A DNA stretch of 48,637 nt from Chitinophagales bacterium (GCA_030832645.1 JAURIR010000008.1:1-48637), one strand, 5' to 3'. Counted from the first letter of the stretch, positions 35,591-44,888 are shown. Notes: generated by a model not told the origin, from the sequence alone. Translations and numbers: made by a program.

Positions 35591-36709
35591 GATAATATTG
35601 TAATCAGGAATTTTAATAATTTCTCCGCCTTTCATGGCAGACTCGTGTGCCAGAATTCCAACAGATGTCCAGTTAGCAGACTGCACTGCATTTGGAAATG
35701 GATCTCTGTCTTCGATAAGTGCCATCACAAATTCATGTGCGAGATGGGGATGAGATCCGCCATGCCCAGCTCCTTGTGTGAAACTCAGGTGTGTGTTTGC
35801 GGCAATATCATAAACCCCTTTGGTTGTGAAATCTCTGATCGACTCAGGCAGCAAGTGTGCATAGTCGGGCACGGTAACTTTTTGAGGGATTTCCTGTTCA
35901 GGAAGTTTAGCTGTATGCAATACATGTTCTTCGTGTTCAATCAACGCCCATTCGAAAGATTTCTTGGTTCCGTATACTTCAAAACTTTCGCGGTATTGAC
36001 GTGCTACATCAAACAACGATCGGTATACGTACCCACTCAAATCGGAGTTTCTGAATTTTATATGTGCTGATTCTACAGCAAATGGAGAATTATGAATACT
36101 GGCCAATTCAGGACGAATGGTTCCAGATCCAAAACAGGAAACATACTCGGCTTCGAGCTTCAACAACCCCGCAACCGGGCCCACACAATGAGTAGCATAA
36201 TGCATGGGCGGCAATCCAGGCCAATAGTCGGGCCATCCATCCATATCTTGTTGATGAGAGGCTTTGAGAAATTGTACTTTGCCCAGCTCTCCTTTCTCGT
36301 AGAGTTCCTTTACAAATAAAAATTCTCTGGCATAGACCACCGTTTCCATCATCATATATTTCTTACCGGTTTCCTTACAAGCCTTCACGATGGCTTTGCA
36401 ATCATCAATACTTGTAGCCATAGGAACCGTGCAAGCAACATGTTTTCCTGCATACAACGCCTTCAACGATTGTTCGGCATGGTTAGGAATTGGAGAATTG
36501 ATATGTACCGCATCAATTGCAGGATCTTTCAACAGCTCATCGTAGTCAGAGTATCTTTTTTCTATTCCAAATGCATCGCCAATTGCATCCAATTTTTCTT
36601 TGTTGCGTTGGCAGATCGCATACATAATGGTATGCGGATGACGTTGGTAAATGGGAATGAATTCAGCACCGAAACCCAATCCTACAATGGCAATATTGAT
36701 TTTCTTCAT
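35585..36709 (-). CDS. Gfo/Idh/MocA-family NAD(P)-dependent sugar oxidoreductase
   Basis: The 374-residue cytoplasmic enzyme starts with a Rossmann motif (IAIVGLGFGAEFIPIY). It has the family signature HINSPIPNHAEQSLKALYAGKH split across the EKP-like position, which here reads CTVPMA instead of the usual EKP. No Tat or Sec signal is present. Such enzymes oxidise sugar or polyol hydroxyls; ThuB, a partner of ThuA, is in the same superfamily. The unusual CTVP in place of EKP may matter for catalysis. It overlaps the TIM-barrel gene by 4 bases and is co-transcribed with the ThuA-azurin gene. Confidence 0.9.
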   Translation of the reverse strand: MKKINIAIVGLGFGAEFIPIYQRHPHTIMYAICQRNKEKLDAIGDAFGIEKRYSDYDELLKDPAIDAVHINSPIPNHAEQSLKALYAGKHVACTVPMATSIDDCKAIVKACKETGKKYMMMETVVYAREFLFVKELYEKGELGKVQFLKASHQQDMDGWPDYWPGLPPMHYATHCVGPVAGLLKLEAEYVSCFGSGTIRPELASIHNSPFAVESAHIKFRNSDLSGYVYRSLFDVARQYRESFEVYGTKKSFEWALIEHEEHVLHTAKLPEQEIPQKVTVPDYAHLLPESIRDFTTKGVYDIAANTHLSFTQGAGHGGSHPHLAHEFVMALIEDRDPFPNAVQSANWTSVGILAHESAMKGGEIIKIPDYNIIS

Positions 36710-37533
36710 AGCGTTTTTAAAAATTGATAGCTTTCTTTAATAAGTTGTATTTCGTTTTCGAATAAATTTCTCCAAATATTGGCTGCTGGCAGTTTTGGAC
36801 TGAAAGCTTCCACGCTGATCATACCCTTGTAATCAATGGCTTTCAAGGCCTGCATGATTGAATGAAAATCAATATGCCCTTTCCCGATGGTGCCTCGATC
36901 GTTTTCCGAAAGTTGAACATGCACCAACCTATCCCCCATTCTCTTGATTGCTGACGTACTATCTTTCTCTTCGATATTTGCGTGAAAGGTATCGAACATC
37001 ATTTTACAATGTGAGTGACCGACCGCATCAACGAGTTCGATCAATTCATCGGAACAACTTATCAAATAACTTTCAAAACGATTCAGGTATTCGAGTCCGA
37101 GTGTAATATTTAATGTAGCAGCATACTCGCTCAACGCATAGATATGTTCTGCAGCCCACTTTTTTTCTTCGCTGGTGGATTTACTTCCTGTAAATACTCC
37201 CAAAGCAGAATGAAATGGACCTGTCAATAAGGGCGATTCAAGGATGGCAGCACAAAGAAGAACTTGTTTGTTGTGCTCCAGTGTTTTTTTTCGTGTTGCA
37301 GCATCCGTACTGATGGCATGGTGTTCCGGACCATTGATAGTTACTGCAACTGCCGATAAATTCAGTTCATTTAATTTCGTTCTCCACTGCCGCCACTTTT
37401 TTTCATTGGTATCAAAAATGGGTATCTCTACTGCATCATAGCCAACTTTCTTTATTTCCTCCAAAACAGGAAAAAGCGACTCATCCACTTCCGTTCCCCA
37501 CAAAAGGAGATTCATACCAAGTTTGTTGTTCAT
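36706..37533 (-). CDS. Sugar phosphate isomerase/epimerase (TIM barrel, xylose-isomerase-like)
   Basis: This protein of about 275 residues, starting MNNKLGMNLLLWGTEVD, is an AP-endonuclease-2/xylose-isomerase-like TIM barrel. Metal- and sugar-binding residues typical of the family are visible in LGLEYLNRFESY (Glu), CKMMFDTFHANIEE (Asp, His), VHVQLSENDRGTIGKGHIDF and MISVEAFSP (Glu). No signal peptide. It overlaps the oxidoreductase start (ATGA). Together with it and the ThuA-azurin gene it suggests uptake and oxidation/isomerisation of a sugar. The start at 37533 was chosen; 37515 is also possible. Confidence 0.88.
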   Translation of the reverse strand: MNNKLGMNLLLWGTEVDESLFPVLEEIKKVGYDAVEIPIFDTNEKKWRQWRTKLNELNLSAVAVTINGPEHHAISTDAATRKKTLEHNKQVLLCAAILESPLLTGPFHSALGVFTGSKSTSEEKKWAAEHIYALSEYAATLNITLGLEYLNRFESYLISCSDELIELVDAVGHSHCKMMFDTFHANIEEKDSTSAIKRMGDRLVHVQLSENDRGTIGKGHIDFHSIMQALKAIDYKGMISVEAFSPKLPAANIWRNLFENEIQLIKESYQFLKTL

Positions 37534-37600
37534 ATTGCAAGACAAAAAGGAAAATGAATATAAGTTTTTTTGTACATTCAATCAACCAATAAACTGTCGC

Positions 37601-38719
37601 ATGTCTACTACACAACGATTTACTGCTCTGGATGTATTCAGGGGAATGACTGTATGCTTCATGATCATTGTAAACAATCAAGGGAGTGGAGCAGAGGCCT
37701 ATGCACCGTTGGAACATGCTGCCTGGAATGGGTTTACGCCAACCGACTTGGTGTTTCCATCATTTCTATTCGCGGTAGGAAATGCGATGGCTTTTACCAT
37801 GCCGAAGTTTCAAAGCATGGATCAATCAGCAGTTTTAATGAAGATTTTGAAGAGAACCTTCATGATATTTTTGATCGGCTATCTGTTGTATTGGTTCCCG
37901 TTTGTAAAACAAAACGAATTGAATCAGTGGGTGATGAAACCTGTTGAAACCACCAGAATATTTGGGGTATTGCAACGCATTGCCCTTTGCTACGGAGCTG
38001 CATCACTTATGATATATTACTTATCAAAAAGAACTGTAACTGTTTTGAGTGTAGCCTTTTTAGTAGGATACTGGTTGATGATGTACTTAGGAGGCGATTA
38101 TACCATGTTGGGAAATCTTCAAATCAAAGTAGACAAATGGTTGATTGGCGAAGGCCATATGTACAAAGGCGAGGGTGTTCCATTTGATCCAGAAGGATTC
38201 CTTAGCACGTTCCCCTCCATTGTAAATGTTATCATTGGATATTATGCAGGAGTACTGTTAAGAGAGAAAGGGAAAGAATACGAAACCATTACCAAGTTAT
38301 TACTGAGCGGAGCAATATTATTAGCCATCGCTTACTGCTGGAACTACAGTTTCCCTCTGAACAAAAAACTTTGGACGAGCTCCTTTACACTCTATACCTG
38401 CGGAATCGATTTGATGTTGATCAGCTTACTGGTGTATGTATTGGATAAAACACATTACAGAAAAGACTGGACGAATTTCTTTGAAGTATTTGGAAAGAAC
38501 CCACTGTTTATTTATTTGCTTTCCGATTTTGTGCCGATCATGCTTAATCTTTTTAAAGATGCCCAAAGCAGAACCTACGAAGAGGCGATCAATTTGGATT
38601 TCTTTCAAAAGCTTGCTCCTGGACCGTTTGGAGCCTTTTTATATTCTGCGGTATTGATGCTGTTTTGCTGGGTAGTAGGATATTGGATGGATAAGAGGAA
38701 AGTTTATGTTAGAGTGTAG
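37601..38719 (+). CDS. DUF5009/HGSNAT-like multi-pass transmembrane acetyltransferase
   Basis: A 372-residue membrane protein with about ten hydrophobic segments. The start FTALDVFRGMTVCFMIIVNN and the segment TDLVFPSFLFAVGNAMAF, with GVLQRIALCYGAASL, match the heparan-alpha-glucosaminide N-acetyltransferase family (HGSNAT/DUF5009, NagX-like). Those enzymes move an acetyl group across a membrane onto glucosamine or related sugars. It is divergent from the sugar-oxidation genes, which fits a shared glycan theme. Substrate is not known. The ATG at 37601 is used because upstream residues are unlike the family. Confidence 0.88.
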   Translation: MSTTQRFTALDVFRGMTVCFMIIVNNQGSGAEAYAPLEHAAWNGFTPTDLVFPSFLFAVGNAMAFTMPKFQSMDQSAVLMKILKRTFMIFLIGYLLYWFPFVKQNELNQWVMKPVETTRIFGVLQRIALCYGAASLMIYYLSKRTVTVLSVAFLVGYWLMMYLGGDYTMLGNLQIKVDKWLIGEGHMYKGEGVPFDPEGFLSTFPSIVNVIIGYYAGVLLREKGKEYETITKLLLSGAILLAIAYCWNYSFPLNKKLWTSSFTLYTCGIDLMLISLLVYVLDKTHYRKDWTNFFEVFGKNPLFIYLLSDFVPIMLNLFKDAQSRTYEEAINLDFFQKLAPGPFGAFLYSAVLMLFCWVVGYWMDKRKVYVRV

Positions 38720-39488
38720 GAAGTTCCTCGTATAGAAATTTTTCTCTGGGTTCCTCCAGTTGCCTAAAATCTTTTCGGATGGTATGCGCAGTCATATATT
38801 CATCCTTGAGTTGGTATTTAGCCAGCAAAGAAATTTCATTCACACTGATATCAGAACGAATCCATTGGGATGCAAGTTCATCGGGTAAAATAACCGGCAT
38901 CCTTTTTTTCTTGTTGTGAATTTTTTCCATCAAAGGATTTGCTGCTGTTGTGAGAATTGCAAAACTGTCAAGCAACTCTCCACTCGATTGATCGATCCAT
39001 GGATTGTAAATCCCTGCCATGAAAAAATATTCTCGGTCTTTCAATTCTATATAATACGGATACGCAGTGTCTCTACCTCCTGGTGGAGTATAATGACGCC
39101 ATTCGTAAAATCCGGAAGACAGTACCAAGCACCTCCGATGAAGGGCTGCCTCTTTGTAGGTAACCTTGTTCAATACTTCTTCGCCAATAGCATTCAGGGT
39201 ATTATGCGGAACATCTTTTTTCCCTGTCCTAGGGTTGAGCCCTCCTTTCCGAAAATGCAAGAGTGCCTCTGCAGTTTTAATATAAGAGGGGATAAATTCC
39301 CAATGCATCATTTCAAGCGTAAAATCACTTCCGTCTCCAATGGGTTTCACCACTGGGAAAAGAGGGTATTCGAATCCGCTCGCCAAAGGTTGATCGAGAT
39401 TCAATTTGAAGTCACTCCACTTCTTCTCTTTCTTATTTAATATAAGATGTTGAGAGCGACTGATTTCGATTCCATTGTAAAAACACAT
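38709..39488 (-). CDS. SOS response-associated peptidase (SRAP; YedK/HMCES-like)
   Basis: SRAP proteins form a stable crosslink with abasic sites in single-stranded DNA through Cys2. The 259-residue protein begins MCFYNG, so Cys2 is present. Other residues of the site are visible: the Asn in TLNAIGEEVL, the Glu in SSGFYEWRHY and the His in MEKIHNKKKRMPVIL. The canonical NAR motif reads NAI here. The last 11 bases overlap the convergent HGSNAT-like gene. No LexA box was identified. Confidence 0.9.
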   Translation of the reverse strand: MCFYNGIEISRSQHLILNKKEKKWSDFKLNLDQPLASGFEYPLFPVVKPIGDGSDFTLEMMHWEFIPSYIKTAEALLHFRKGGLNPRTGKKDVPHNTLNAIGEEVLNKVTYKEAALHRRCLVLSSGFYEWRHYTPPGGRDTAYPYYIELKDREYFFMAGIYNPWIDQSSGELLDSFAILTTAANPLMEKIHNKKKRMPVILPDELASQWIRSDISVNEISLLAKYQLKDEYMTAHTIRKDFRQLEEPREKFLYEELPTL

Positions 39489-39552
39489 GGCTGCAAATTA
39501 TGAAAAGGCAGTACCGGAATGCCAAATCTGTTCAAAATCATGGCAGAATCCG

Positions 39553-39560
39553 TATTTTTG
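39553..39560 (+). promoter_or_regulatory. -7 promoter element for DUF4290-murA-gmk
   Basis: TATTTTTG is a full TAnnTTTG match ending 19 bases before the DUF4290 ATG at 39580. It lies inside a longer open frame from 39487, which argues against that longer start. Confidence 0.5.
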
Positions 39561-39579
39561 TTACTCTCAACCAATCATA

Positions 39580-40239
39580 ATGGATTACAATACTATTAGG
39601 CCACACATGGCTATGAGGGAGTATGGAAGACACGTGCAAAAGATGGTGGACCATATTCTTTCGATAGAAGACAAAGAAAGAAGACAAAAAAACGCGCAAG
39701 CTGTCATAGAATTGATGGGGTTTTTTAATCCCCATTTGAAGAGTGTAGAAGACTACCGTCATAAACTTTGGGATCATTTATTTCTGATAGCAGATTTCAA
39801 ATTAGATGTGGAGAGTCCATACCCCATTCCCACACGCGAATCGCTCAAAGCAAAACCGGCACCCCTTGCTTATCCAAAAAGATACCCCAGGTATTCTCAC
39901 TTGGGCAAACACTTGGAGCTTGTAATAGCAAAAGCAATGGCCGAGGAAAACGAAGAAAAGCGTTCGGGTTTTGCGCACATCATTGCATACTACATGAAGC
40001 TGGCCTATAATACATGGCACAAAGAATTGATTCCAGACGAGAGCATCCGAAGCGAATTGAACTCAATCACCAAGGGTCAACTTGAATTTACCAATACACC
40101 TTTCGTACGAGCCTACAGGGAGCGCGACGAGCGTTTCACCAAGCGTGGTAAAGGCGGTGGTTTCCAACAAAGAAATCGCAACGGTGGTGGTGGCAAGAAC
40201 AGACCGCCCCAAAAATTTGGGAAAAAGCGTTTCAACTAA
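39580..40239 (+). CDS. DUF4290-family protein upstream of murA
   Basis: This protein of 219 residues starts MDYNTIRPHMAMREYGRHVQ, which matches the DUF4290 family found upstream of murA in Bacteroidota. It is soluble and helix-rich (HIIAYYMKLAYNTWHKE). It ends in a basic, glycine-rich tail (KRGKGGGFQQ and following) that could bind nucleic acid. Function is unknown. It precedes murA by 20 bases and is almost certainly co-transcribed with it. The ATG at 39580 is preferred over 39487 because a promoter box lies between them. Confidence 0.85.
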   Translation: MDYNTIRPHMAMREYGRHVQKMVDHILSIEDKERRQKNAQAVIELMGFFNPHLKSVEDYRHKLWDHLFLIADFKLDVESPYPIPTRESLKAKPAPLAYPKRYPRYSHLGKHLELVIAKAMAEENEEKRSGFAHIIAYYMKLAYNTWHKELIPDESIRSELNSITKGQLEFTNTPFVRAYRERDERFTKRGKGGGFQQRNRNGGGGKNRPPQKFGKKRFN

Positions 40240-40259
40240 CGCTTCATTAAAGAAGTTTC

Positions 40260-41570
40260 ATGAAAGCATTTGAAGTTCAGGGTGGCATCAAACTCAAAGG
40301 CGATATTACTCCGCAAGGAGCGAAAAATGAAGCACTGCAAATCATCAGTGCAGTCCTGCTTACTCCTGAAACAATTACAATCCATAATATTCCAGACATA
40401 GTTGATGTCAATCTTCTGATTGAACTGCTAGGAGATTTGGGTGTATCCATTGATCGCGTGGATAGACATACTTGTCGCTTCAAAGCAGATCAGGTGAGCT
40501 TGGAAAAGCTGGAGGACCCTGCGTTTCAGAAAAACAGCAGCCGCCTGCGCGGATCAGTTATGATTGCGGGCCCACTCTTAGGTAGATTCAAAAAAGCATT
40601 TATACCAAAACCGGGCGGTGATAAAATTGGAAGAAGAAGATTGGATACGCATATCATCGGTTTTGAAAAACTGGGTGTAACCTTTGAATACATCCAAGGA
40701 GAAGGATTCTTTCGACTCCATGCAGAACAATTGAAGGGCGCAGATTTATTATTGGATGAGCCATCCGTTACAGGTACAGCGAATATTATTTTTGCAGCTG
40801 TCCTGGCAAAAGGAAGAACTACTATTTACAATGCAGCATGCGAAACATATATTCAGCAACTGTGCAAGATGTTGAATAGGATGGGTGCAAAAATTACAGG
40901 CATTGGTTCCAACTTATTGAGCATTGATGGAGTTACCGAGTTGGGTGGCACCGAGCATACCATGTTACCCGATATGATTGAAGTGGGTTCATTCATCGGA
41001 CTCGCTGCAATGACGCAAAGCAATATCACTATTAAAAATGCTGGTATTCAACACCTCGGCATTATCCCACAAAAATTTCAGCAGCTGGGTATTCAAATGG
41101 AGTTCAAGGGAGATGATATCATAATCCCTGAACAGGGTGTGTATGAAATTCAAAATTTCATCGATGGATCAGTGCTCACTATTTACGATCATCCATGGCC
41201 TGGACTCACACCAGATTTATTGAGTATTATTCTAGTAGTAGCCACACAAGCAAGAGGTAGTGTATTGATTCATCAAAAAATGTTTGAGAGCAGGCTGTTC
41301 TTTGTTGATAAGCTGATTGATATGGGCGCACGAATCATTCTATGTGATCCGCATCGGGCAGCAGTGATTGGTTTGGAGAGAGAGCAAAACCTACGGGGTA
41401 TTACTATGGCGAGTCCGGACATCCGCGCTGGAGTTGCGTTATTGATTGCTGCCTTGAGTGCCGAAGGGAAAAGTATTATACAAAACATTGAACAGATTGA
41501 TAGAGGTTATCAGTACATAGACAAACGATTACTGGCATTGGGTGCAGACATCAAACGAATTGATTCTTAG
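40260..41570 (+). CDS. murA: UDP-N-acetylglucosamine 1-carboxyvinyltransferase with Cys-to-Asp active site
   Basis: MurA adds enolpyruvate from PEP to UDP-GlcNAc, the first committed step of peptidoglycan synthesis. The 436-residue protein shows LKGDITPQGAKNEALQIISA near the start, the loop PKPGGDKIGRRRLDTH and the ending ALGADIKRID. In E. coli the loop reads PGGCAIG and its Cys115 is the fosfomycin target. Here that position is Asp121 (codon GAT at 40620-40622). Asp at this site is active but fosfomycin-insensitive in other bacteria. It lies between DUF4290 and gmk. Confidence 0.97.
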   Translation: MKAFEVQGGIKLKGDITPQGAKNEALQIISAVLLTPETITIHNIPDIVDVNLLIELLGDLGVSIDRVDRHTCRFKADQVSLEKLEDPAFQKNSSRLRGSVMIAGPLLGRFKKAFIPKPGGDKIGRRRLDTHIIGFEKLGVTFEYIQGEGFFRLHAEQLKGADLLLDEPSVTGTANIIFAAVLAKGRTTIYNAACETYIQQLCKMLNRMGAKITGIGSNLLSIDGVTELGGTEHTMLPDMIEVGSFIGLAAMTQSNITIKNAGIQHLGIIPQKFQQLGIQMEFKGDDIIIPEQGVYEIQNFIDGSVLTIYDHPWPGLTPDLLSIILVVATQARGSVLIHQKMFESRLFFVDKLIDMGARIILCDPHRAAVIGLEREQNLRGITMASPDIRAGVALLIAALSAEGKSIIQNIEQIDRGYQYIDKRLLALGADIKRIDS

Positions 41571-41572
41571 GT

Positions 41573-42154
41573 ATGACGGAGTCTGTACAACATAAAATCA
41601 TCATCCTTACTGCTCCATCAGGTGCAGGTAAAACCAGTGTAAAGTCGCGATTACTGAACACCCTGAAAAAAGAATTGTCTTTCAGTGTTTCTGCTACTAC
41701 AAGAAAAATGAGAGGGAATGAAAAAGAGGGAGTAGATTATCATTTTATAAACGAAGAAGCATTTAAAGAATTAGTTGCAACAAATTCCTTTGTGGAATGG
41801 GAAATGGTCTACCAAGGACTTTATTACGGAACGACCATAGCGGAAATCAATCGAATCTGGGGGGAAGGGAAAGTCCCTGTTCTGGATATAGATGTGAAGG
41901 GAGCCCTGAATGTGAAAAAGAAATATGGCAATGATGTTTTATCCATTTTTATAGAACCGCCTTCGATAGAAGTGTTAAAAGAAAGGCTGATCAAAAGAGG
42001 TACCGACTCAGAAGAAAATATACTGATGAGAATCAACAAGGCAGGAGAGGAAATATCCTACAAATCGATGTTTGATCGTGTAGTTTTAAACGATGACATT
42101 GAAAGAGCTACTTCCGAAGTCGTTGCGTTGGTTCAACAGTTCATTGCGAACTGA
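41573..42154 (+). CDS. gmk: Guanylate kinase
   Basis: Gmk phosphorylates GMP to GDP. The 193-residue protein has the P-loop TAPSGAGKTSVKSRLL, the GMP-binding SATTRKMRGNEKEGVDYHFI, and VEWEMVYQGLYYGT. All are standard for the family. It starts 2 bases after the murA stop and is co-transcribed with it. Confidence 0.97.
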   Translation: MTESVQHKIIILTAPSGAGKTSVKSRLLNTLKKELSFSVSATTRKMRGNEKEGVDYHFINEEAFKELVATNSFVEWEMVYQGLYYGTTIAEINRIWGEGKVPVLDIDVKGALNVKKKYGNDVLSIFIEPPSIEVLKERLIKRGTDSEENILMRINKAGEEISYKSMFDRVVLNDDIERATSEVVALVQQFIAN

Positions 42155-42156
42155 TG

Positions 42157-42164
42157 TATCTTTG
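42157..42164 (+). promoter_or_regulatory. -7 promoter element for the CNNM/CorC gene
   Basis: TATCTTTG is a full TAnnTTTG match starting 2 bases after the gmk stop and ending 6 bases before the ATG at 42171. Transcription from it would give a leaderless or near-leaderless mRNA. Confidence 0.5.
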
Positions 42165-42170
42165 TTGCAC

Positions 42171-43445
42171 ATGGGATCCTTTTTCTTAATTGGAATTATC
42201 ATAGCATTTATTCTCGCAGGATTTTTTGCAGGAATTGAAGTTGGATTTGTATCCCTCAACAGACTTTCGGTTGAATTGAGAAAGAAACAGCGATCTAAGA
42301 GTGCAGCAACCCTTTCTGAATTTTTAGACGAGCCATCCAAGTTTATTTATGCTATGAACGTGGGTATTGTCTCCATGCTAGTAATCTATGGATTGTTTGT
42401 GGATGAGCTACTCACACCCCTGTGGCTAAAAACGGAAAGTTATTTATTGGATGACCTGATCCCCTACTTCTTATACATCAGGATTGTATTTGATTTAGTT
42501 GTTTCAACAGGATCTTTTCTGTTGTATTTCTTTTTCATCCGCGCTTTGTTTGGTTCGAAGAGCGATACATTGATGTTTTTTCTGACACCGGTATTTTCCT
42601 TTTTCTATAAAATTTTTCACCCAGTAGCCGACAGATTTGTACGTCTTTCAGAGTGGATGCTCGATAATTTGGTCAATGTGCGCATACGAAAGAATAGAGC
42701 AGAATTTACACGATTGGAATTCGAAAACTTTATTCAGCCCAGAGACGAAAAAGCCTCAGAAAGTCAAGAGTTGAACAAAGAGCTTTTTGAAAATGCACTC
42801 ACATTGCCGTATGTAAAAATCAGACAGTGCCTGGTTCCTCGAAAAGAAATTGAGGCCATCCAGTTATCGGCTAGCATTGAAACACTCAAGAAAAAATTCG
42901 TTGAAACCAATCTTAGTAAACTGGTTGTTTACGGCAACAACATCGATCAAATCATTGGGTACGTTCACCATTTGTCGATGTTTAAAAATCCAACCAATAT
43001 TCAATCGGTATTGCTCCCCATTCCTGCTGTACCCGAGAGCATGACAGCAACAGATCTAATGAATTTATTGATCAAGGAAAGAAAAAGTATGGCGTGGGTA
43101 GTGGATGAGTTTGGCGGTACTTCCGGGATCATTACCATGGAAGACCTGCTGGAAGAGCTTTTTGGTGAGATCAAAGATGAGTATGATACAGAAGAATTAC
43201 CTGAACGAGAAATCAACGAGCATGAATTTGAATTTTCGGGTCGCTTAAAAATTGACGAGCTCAACGACAAATACAAACTGGGTTTAGAGATGAATGATTC
43301 AGAAACACTCTCAGGTTATATCATTCATTATAACGAATCCATTCCAAAGGTGAAAGAACGTATTGTCATAGGAAGATTTGAATTTGAAATCCTAGAGGTC
43401 ACCGATACGCGCATTGAACTCGTAAGAATGAAGAAATCGCTATAA
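42171..43445 (+). CDS. CNNM/CorC (hemolysin-family, DUF21) transporter
   Basis: The 424-residue protein has an N-terminal DUF21/CNNM membrane domain with about four hydrophobic segments (FFLIGIIIAFILAGFFAGIE onward). A cytoplasmic CBS pair follows (about residues 200-320, with PRKEIEAIQLSASIETLKKK and MAWVVDEFGGTSGIITMEDL). A C-terminal CorC/HlyC transporter-associated domain ends it (about 345-424). Relatives move Mg2+ or Co2+, and one relative is GldE; transport here is inferred. The ATG at 42171 follows a promoter box, and the longer frame would overlap gmk. Its last 6 bases overlap the convergent gene. Confidence 0.9.
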   Translation: MGSFFLIGIIIAFILAGFFAGIEVGFVSLNRLSVELRKKQRSKSAATLSEFLDEPSKFIYAMNVGIVSMLVIYGLFVDELLTPLWLKTESYLLDDLIPYFLYIRIVFDLVVSTGSFLLYFFFIRALFGSKSDTLMFFLTPVFSFFYKIFHPVADRFVRLSEWMLDNLVNVRIRKNRAEFTRLEFENFIQPRDEKASESQELNKELFENALTLPYVKIRQCLVPRKEIEAIQLSASIETLKKKFVETNLSKLVVYGNNIDQIIGYVHHLSMFKNPTNIQSVLLPIPAVPESMTATDLMNLLIKERKSMAWVVDEFGGTSGIITMEDLLEELFGEIKDEYDTEELPEREINEHEFEFSGRLKIDELNDKYKLGLEMNDSETLSGYIIHYNESIPKVKERIVIGRFEFEILEVTDTRIELVRMKKSL

Positions 43446-44888
43446 AACTTTTCTCGGCGAAAGCAAGAAATTATAATTGGGCTTCTTTTCTTTTTTCCTG
43501 AACCTGAAGATAAATGAAAGGTATCCGCTCTGATTGTGTAAATCGGTATTGTTATTGAATATTTTCCAATTGTTCATTCCAAATACAAGTGGACCTACTC
43601 TCATTGCAGCACCCAATTTCAATTGGGTAGTGGTTGTAAAGGTAATTGGGAAATACAATCCGAATATGGCATTTTCAACTCGTGGTGTGAGGGTCAGATA
43701 GCCAATATCATTTACTATAGTATGGTTGGCTCGTTGAACAAATGAAAAGGGCATACTCATCGCTGCGTTTACGTATATACTGCGGGTTAGTTTTCGATCT
43801 ATATTGAATAAGAGTCTGCTGGGGTGATATACTAAAAAATTACCGGTCAATTTATTGTAATTCGAAACAATGGTTGCAAGAGTATCATTTAATGATGCAA
43901 TGTTATTGAACGTGCCTAGAAACTTGTCAAATAAAATATCAGGCGTTATGTTCTCTTTTATACCACTGGTAGCAACACTTTCAGGATAGTAGTGATATCT
44001 AGCATACCCAAGATCAAGTAGTGCGACACCTATTTTCCAAGTATAATCATAATCCAACCCCTCATAGAACCAATCAGAGGTCGATTCATTTTTTATCAAG
44101 AGTTCTGCACCTAAATCGATTGATGCGCCAGATTTTGTCTCTTTCATCAAAGACCGTAGATTTTCACGAAGGCGAAGGGTATTGTCCCAGCTTGCTACGG
44201 TAGAAGAAAAACCATATTCAAAATCTGCATTTTTTGCCTCGTACACTTCTGCACCAAGAAAAACAGACTTTTGGTATTGCAAGTTTGATAGGGATGCTTC
44301 CAATCCTAAGAGCCCTTTATTCAATTTTACATTTCCACCCACGTTTAGGATATACTTTCGAGTATCTACTAAAGTATGTGAGAAATTAGCATAGTATTCC
44401 AGCCAGTTGCTGCTGGCCGCATCTGCTCTGAATGGGAGGCTACCCGTATTCTGTCCGAGGAATTCAAAAAGATCAGCAACCGAGTCGGTGAGATTGTAGT
44501 GCCCTGTATAAATATTGGTGACGCTTCGAAGATTGATACCAAATCCAGCTGCATTTTTTTCATTGAATTTGTACTTGGTATTCAGAAGATTGACTCGAAG
44601 ATTAGTATTCAACGAACGTTTATAATCACCGACGGAAGGCTCTAGAGTAAGAGTTGGATTTTTTTTCAACAAGGGAGCATATCCAAATTTTAATAAATTG
44701 GAATAGTTGTTGAGTTGAAAGGAAGCGATGGTAATATCAAACGTATCCTTTGAGGAGAGAGAAGAAGCAGGATTGGCATGAATGCCCAAACTGCCAGCAT
44801 AGGTTGAACCATCCAATGCATGGTGAGTCTGTGCCCTCGAAGAAAGGATGATAAAAAGTAAACAGCATTGAACTTTGAATCGTAGCAT
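43440..44888 (-). CDS. DUF5723-like outer-membrane beta-barrel protein
   Basis: The 482-residue exported protein has a signal peptide (MLRFKVQCCLLFIILSSRAQ). A long series of amphipathic strands follows, with the opening STYAGSLGIHANPASSLSSKD that I associate with DUF5723/PorV-like barrels of Bacteroidota. The end GMNNWKIFNNNTDLHNQSGY is also barrel-like. Function unknown; structural or transport roles in the outer membrane are likely. It has a divergent neighbour, another small outer-membrane protein. Confidence 0.82.
   Translation of the reverse strand: MLRFKVQCCLLFIILSSRAQTHHALDGSTYAGSLGIHANPASSLSSKDTFDITIASFQLNNYSNLLKFGYAPLLKKNPTLTLEPSVGDYKRSLNTNLRVNLLNTKYKFNEKNAAGFGINLRSVTNIYTGHYNLTDSVADLFEFLGQNTGSLPFRADAASSNWLEYYANFSHTLVDTRKYILNVGGNVKLNKGLLGLEASLSNLQYQKSVFLGAEVYEAKNADFEYGFSSTVASWDNTLRLRENLRSLMKETKSGASIDLGAELLIKNESTSDWFYEGLDYDYTWKIGVALLDLGYARYHYYPESVATSGIKENITPDILFDKFLGTFNNIASLNDTLATIVSNYNKLTGNFLVYHPSRLLFNIDRKLTRSIYVNAAMSMPFSFVQRANHTIVNDIGYLTLTPRVENAIFGLYFPITFTTTTQLKLGAAMRVGPLVFGMNNWKIFNNNTDLHNQSGYLSFIFRFRKKEKKPNYNFLLSPRKVL

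Noticed and set aside
39487-39579. N-terminal extension of DUF4290 from an upstream ATG
   Set aside because: A -7 promoter box lies within it and the residues do not resemble the family start.
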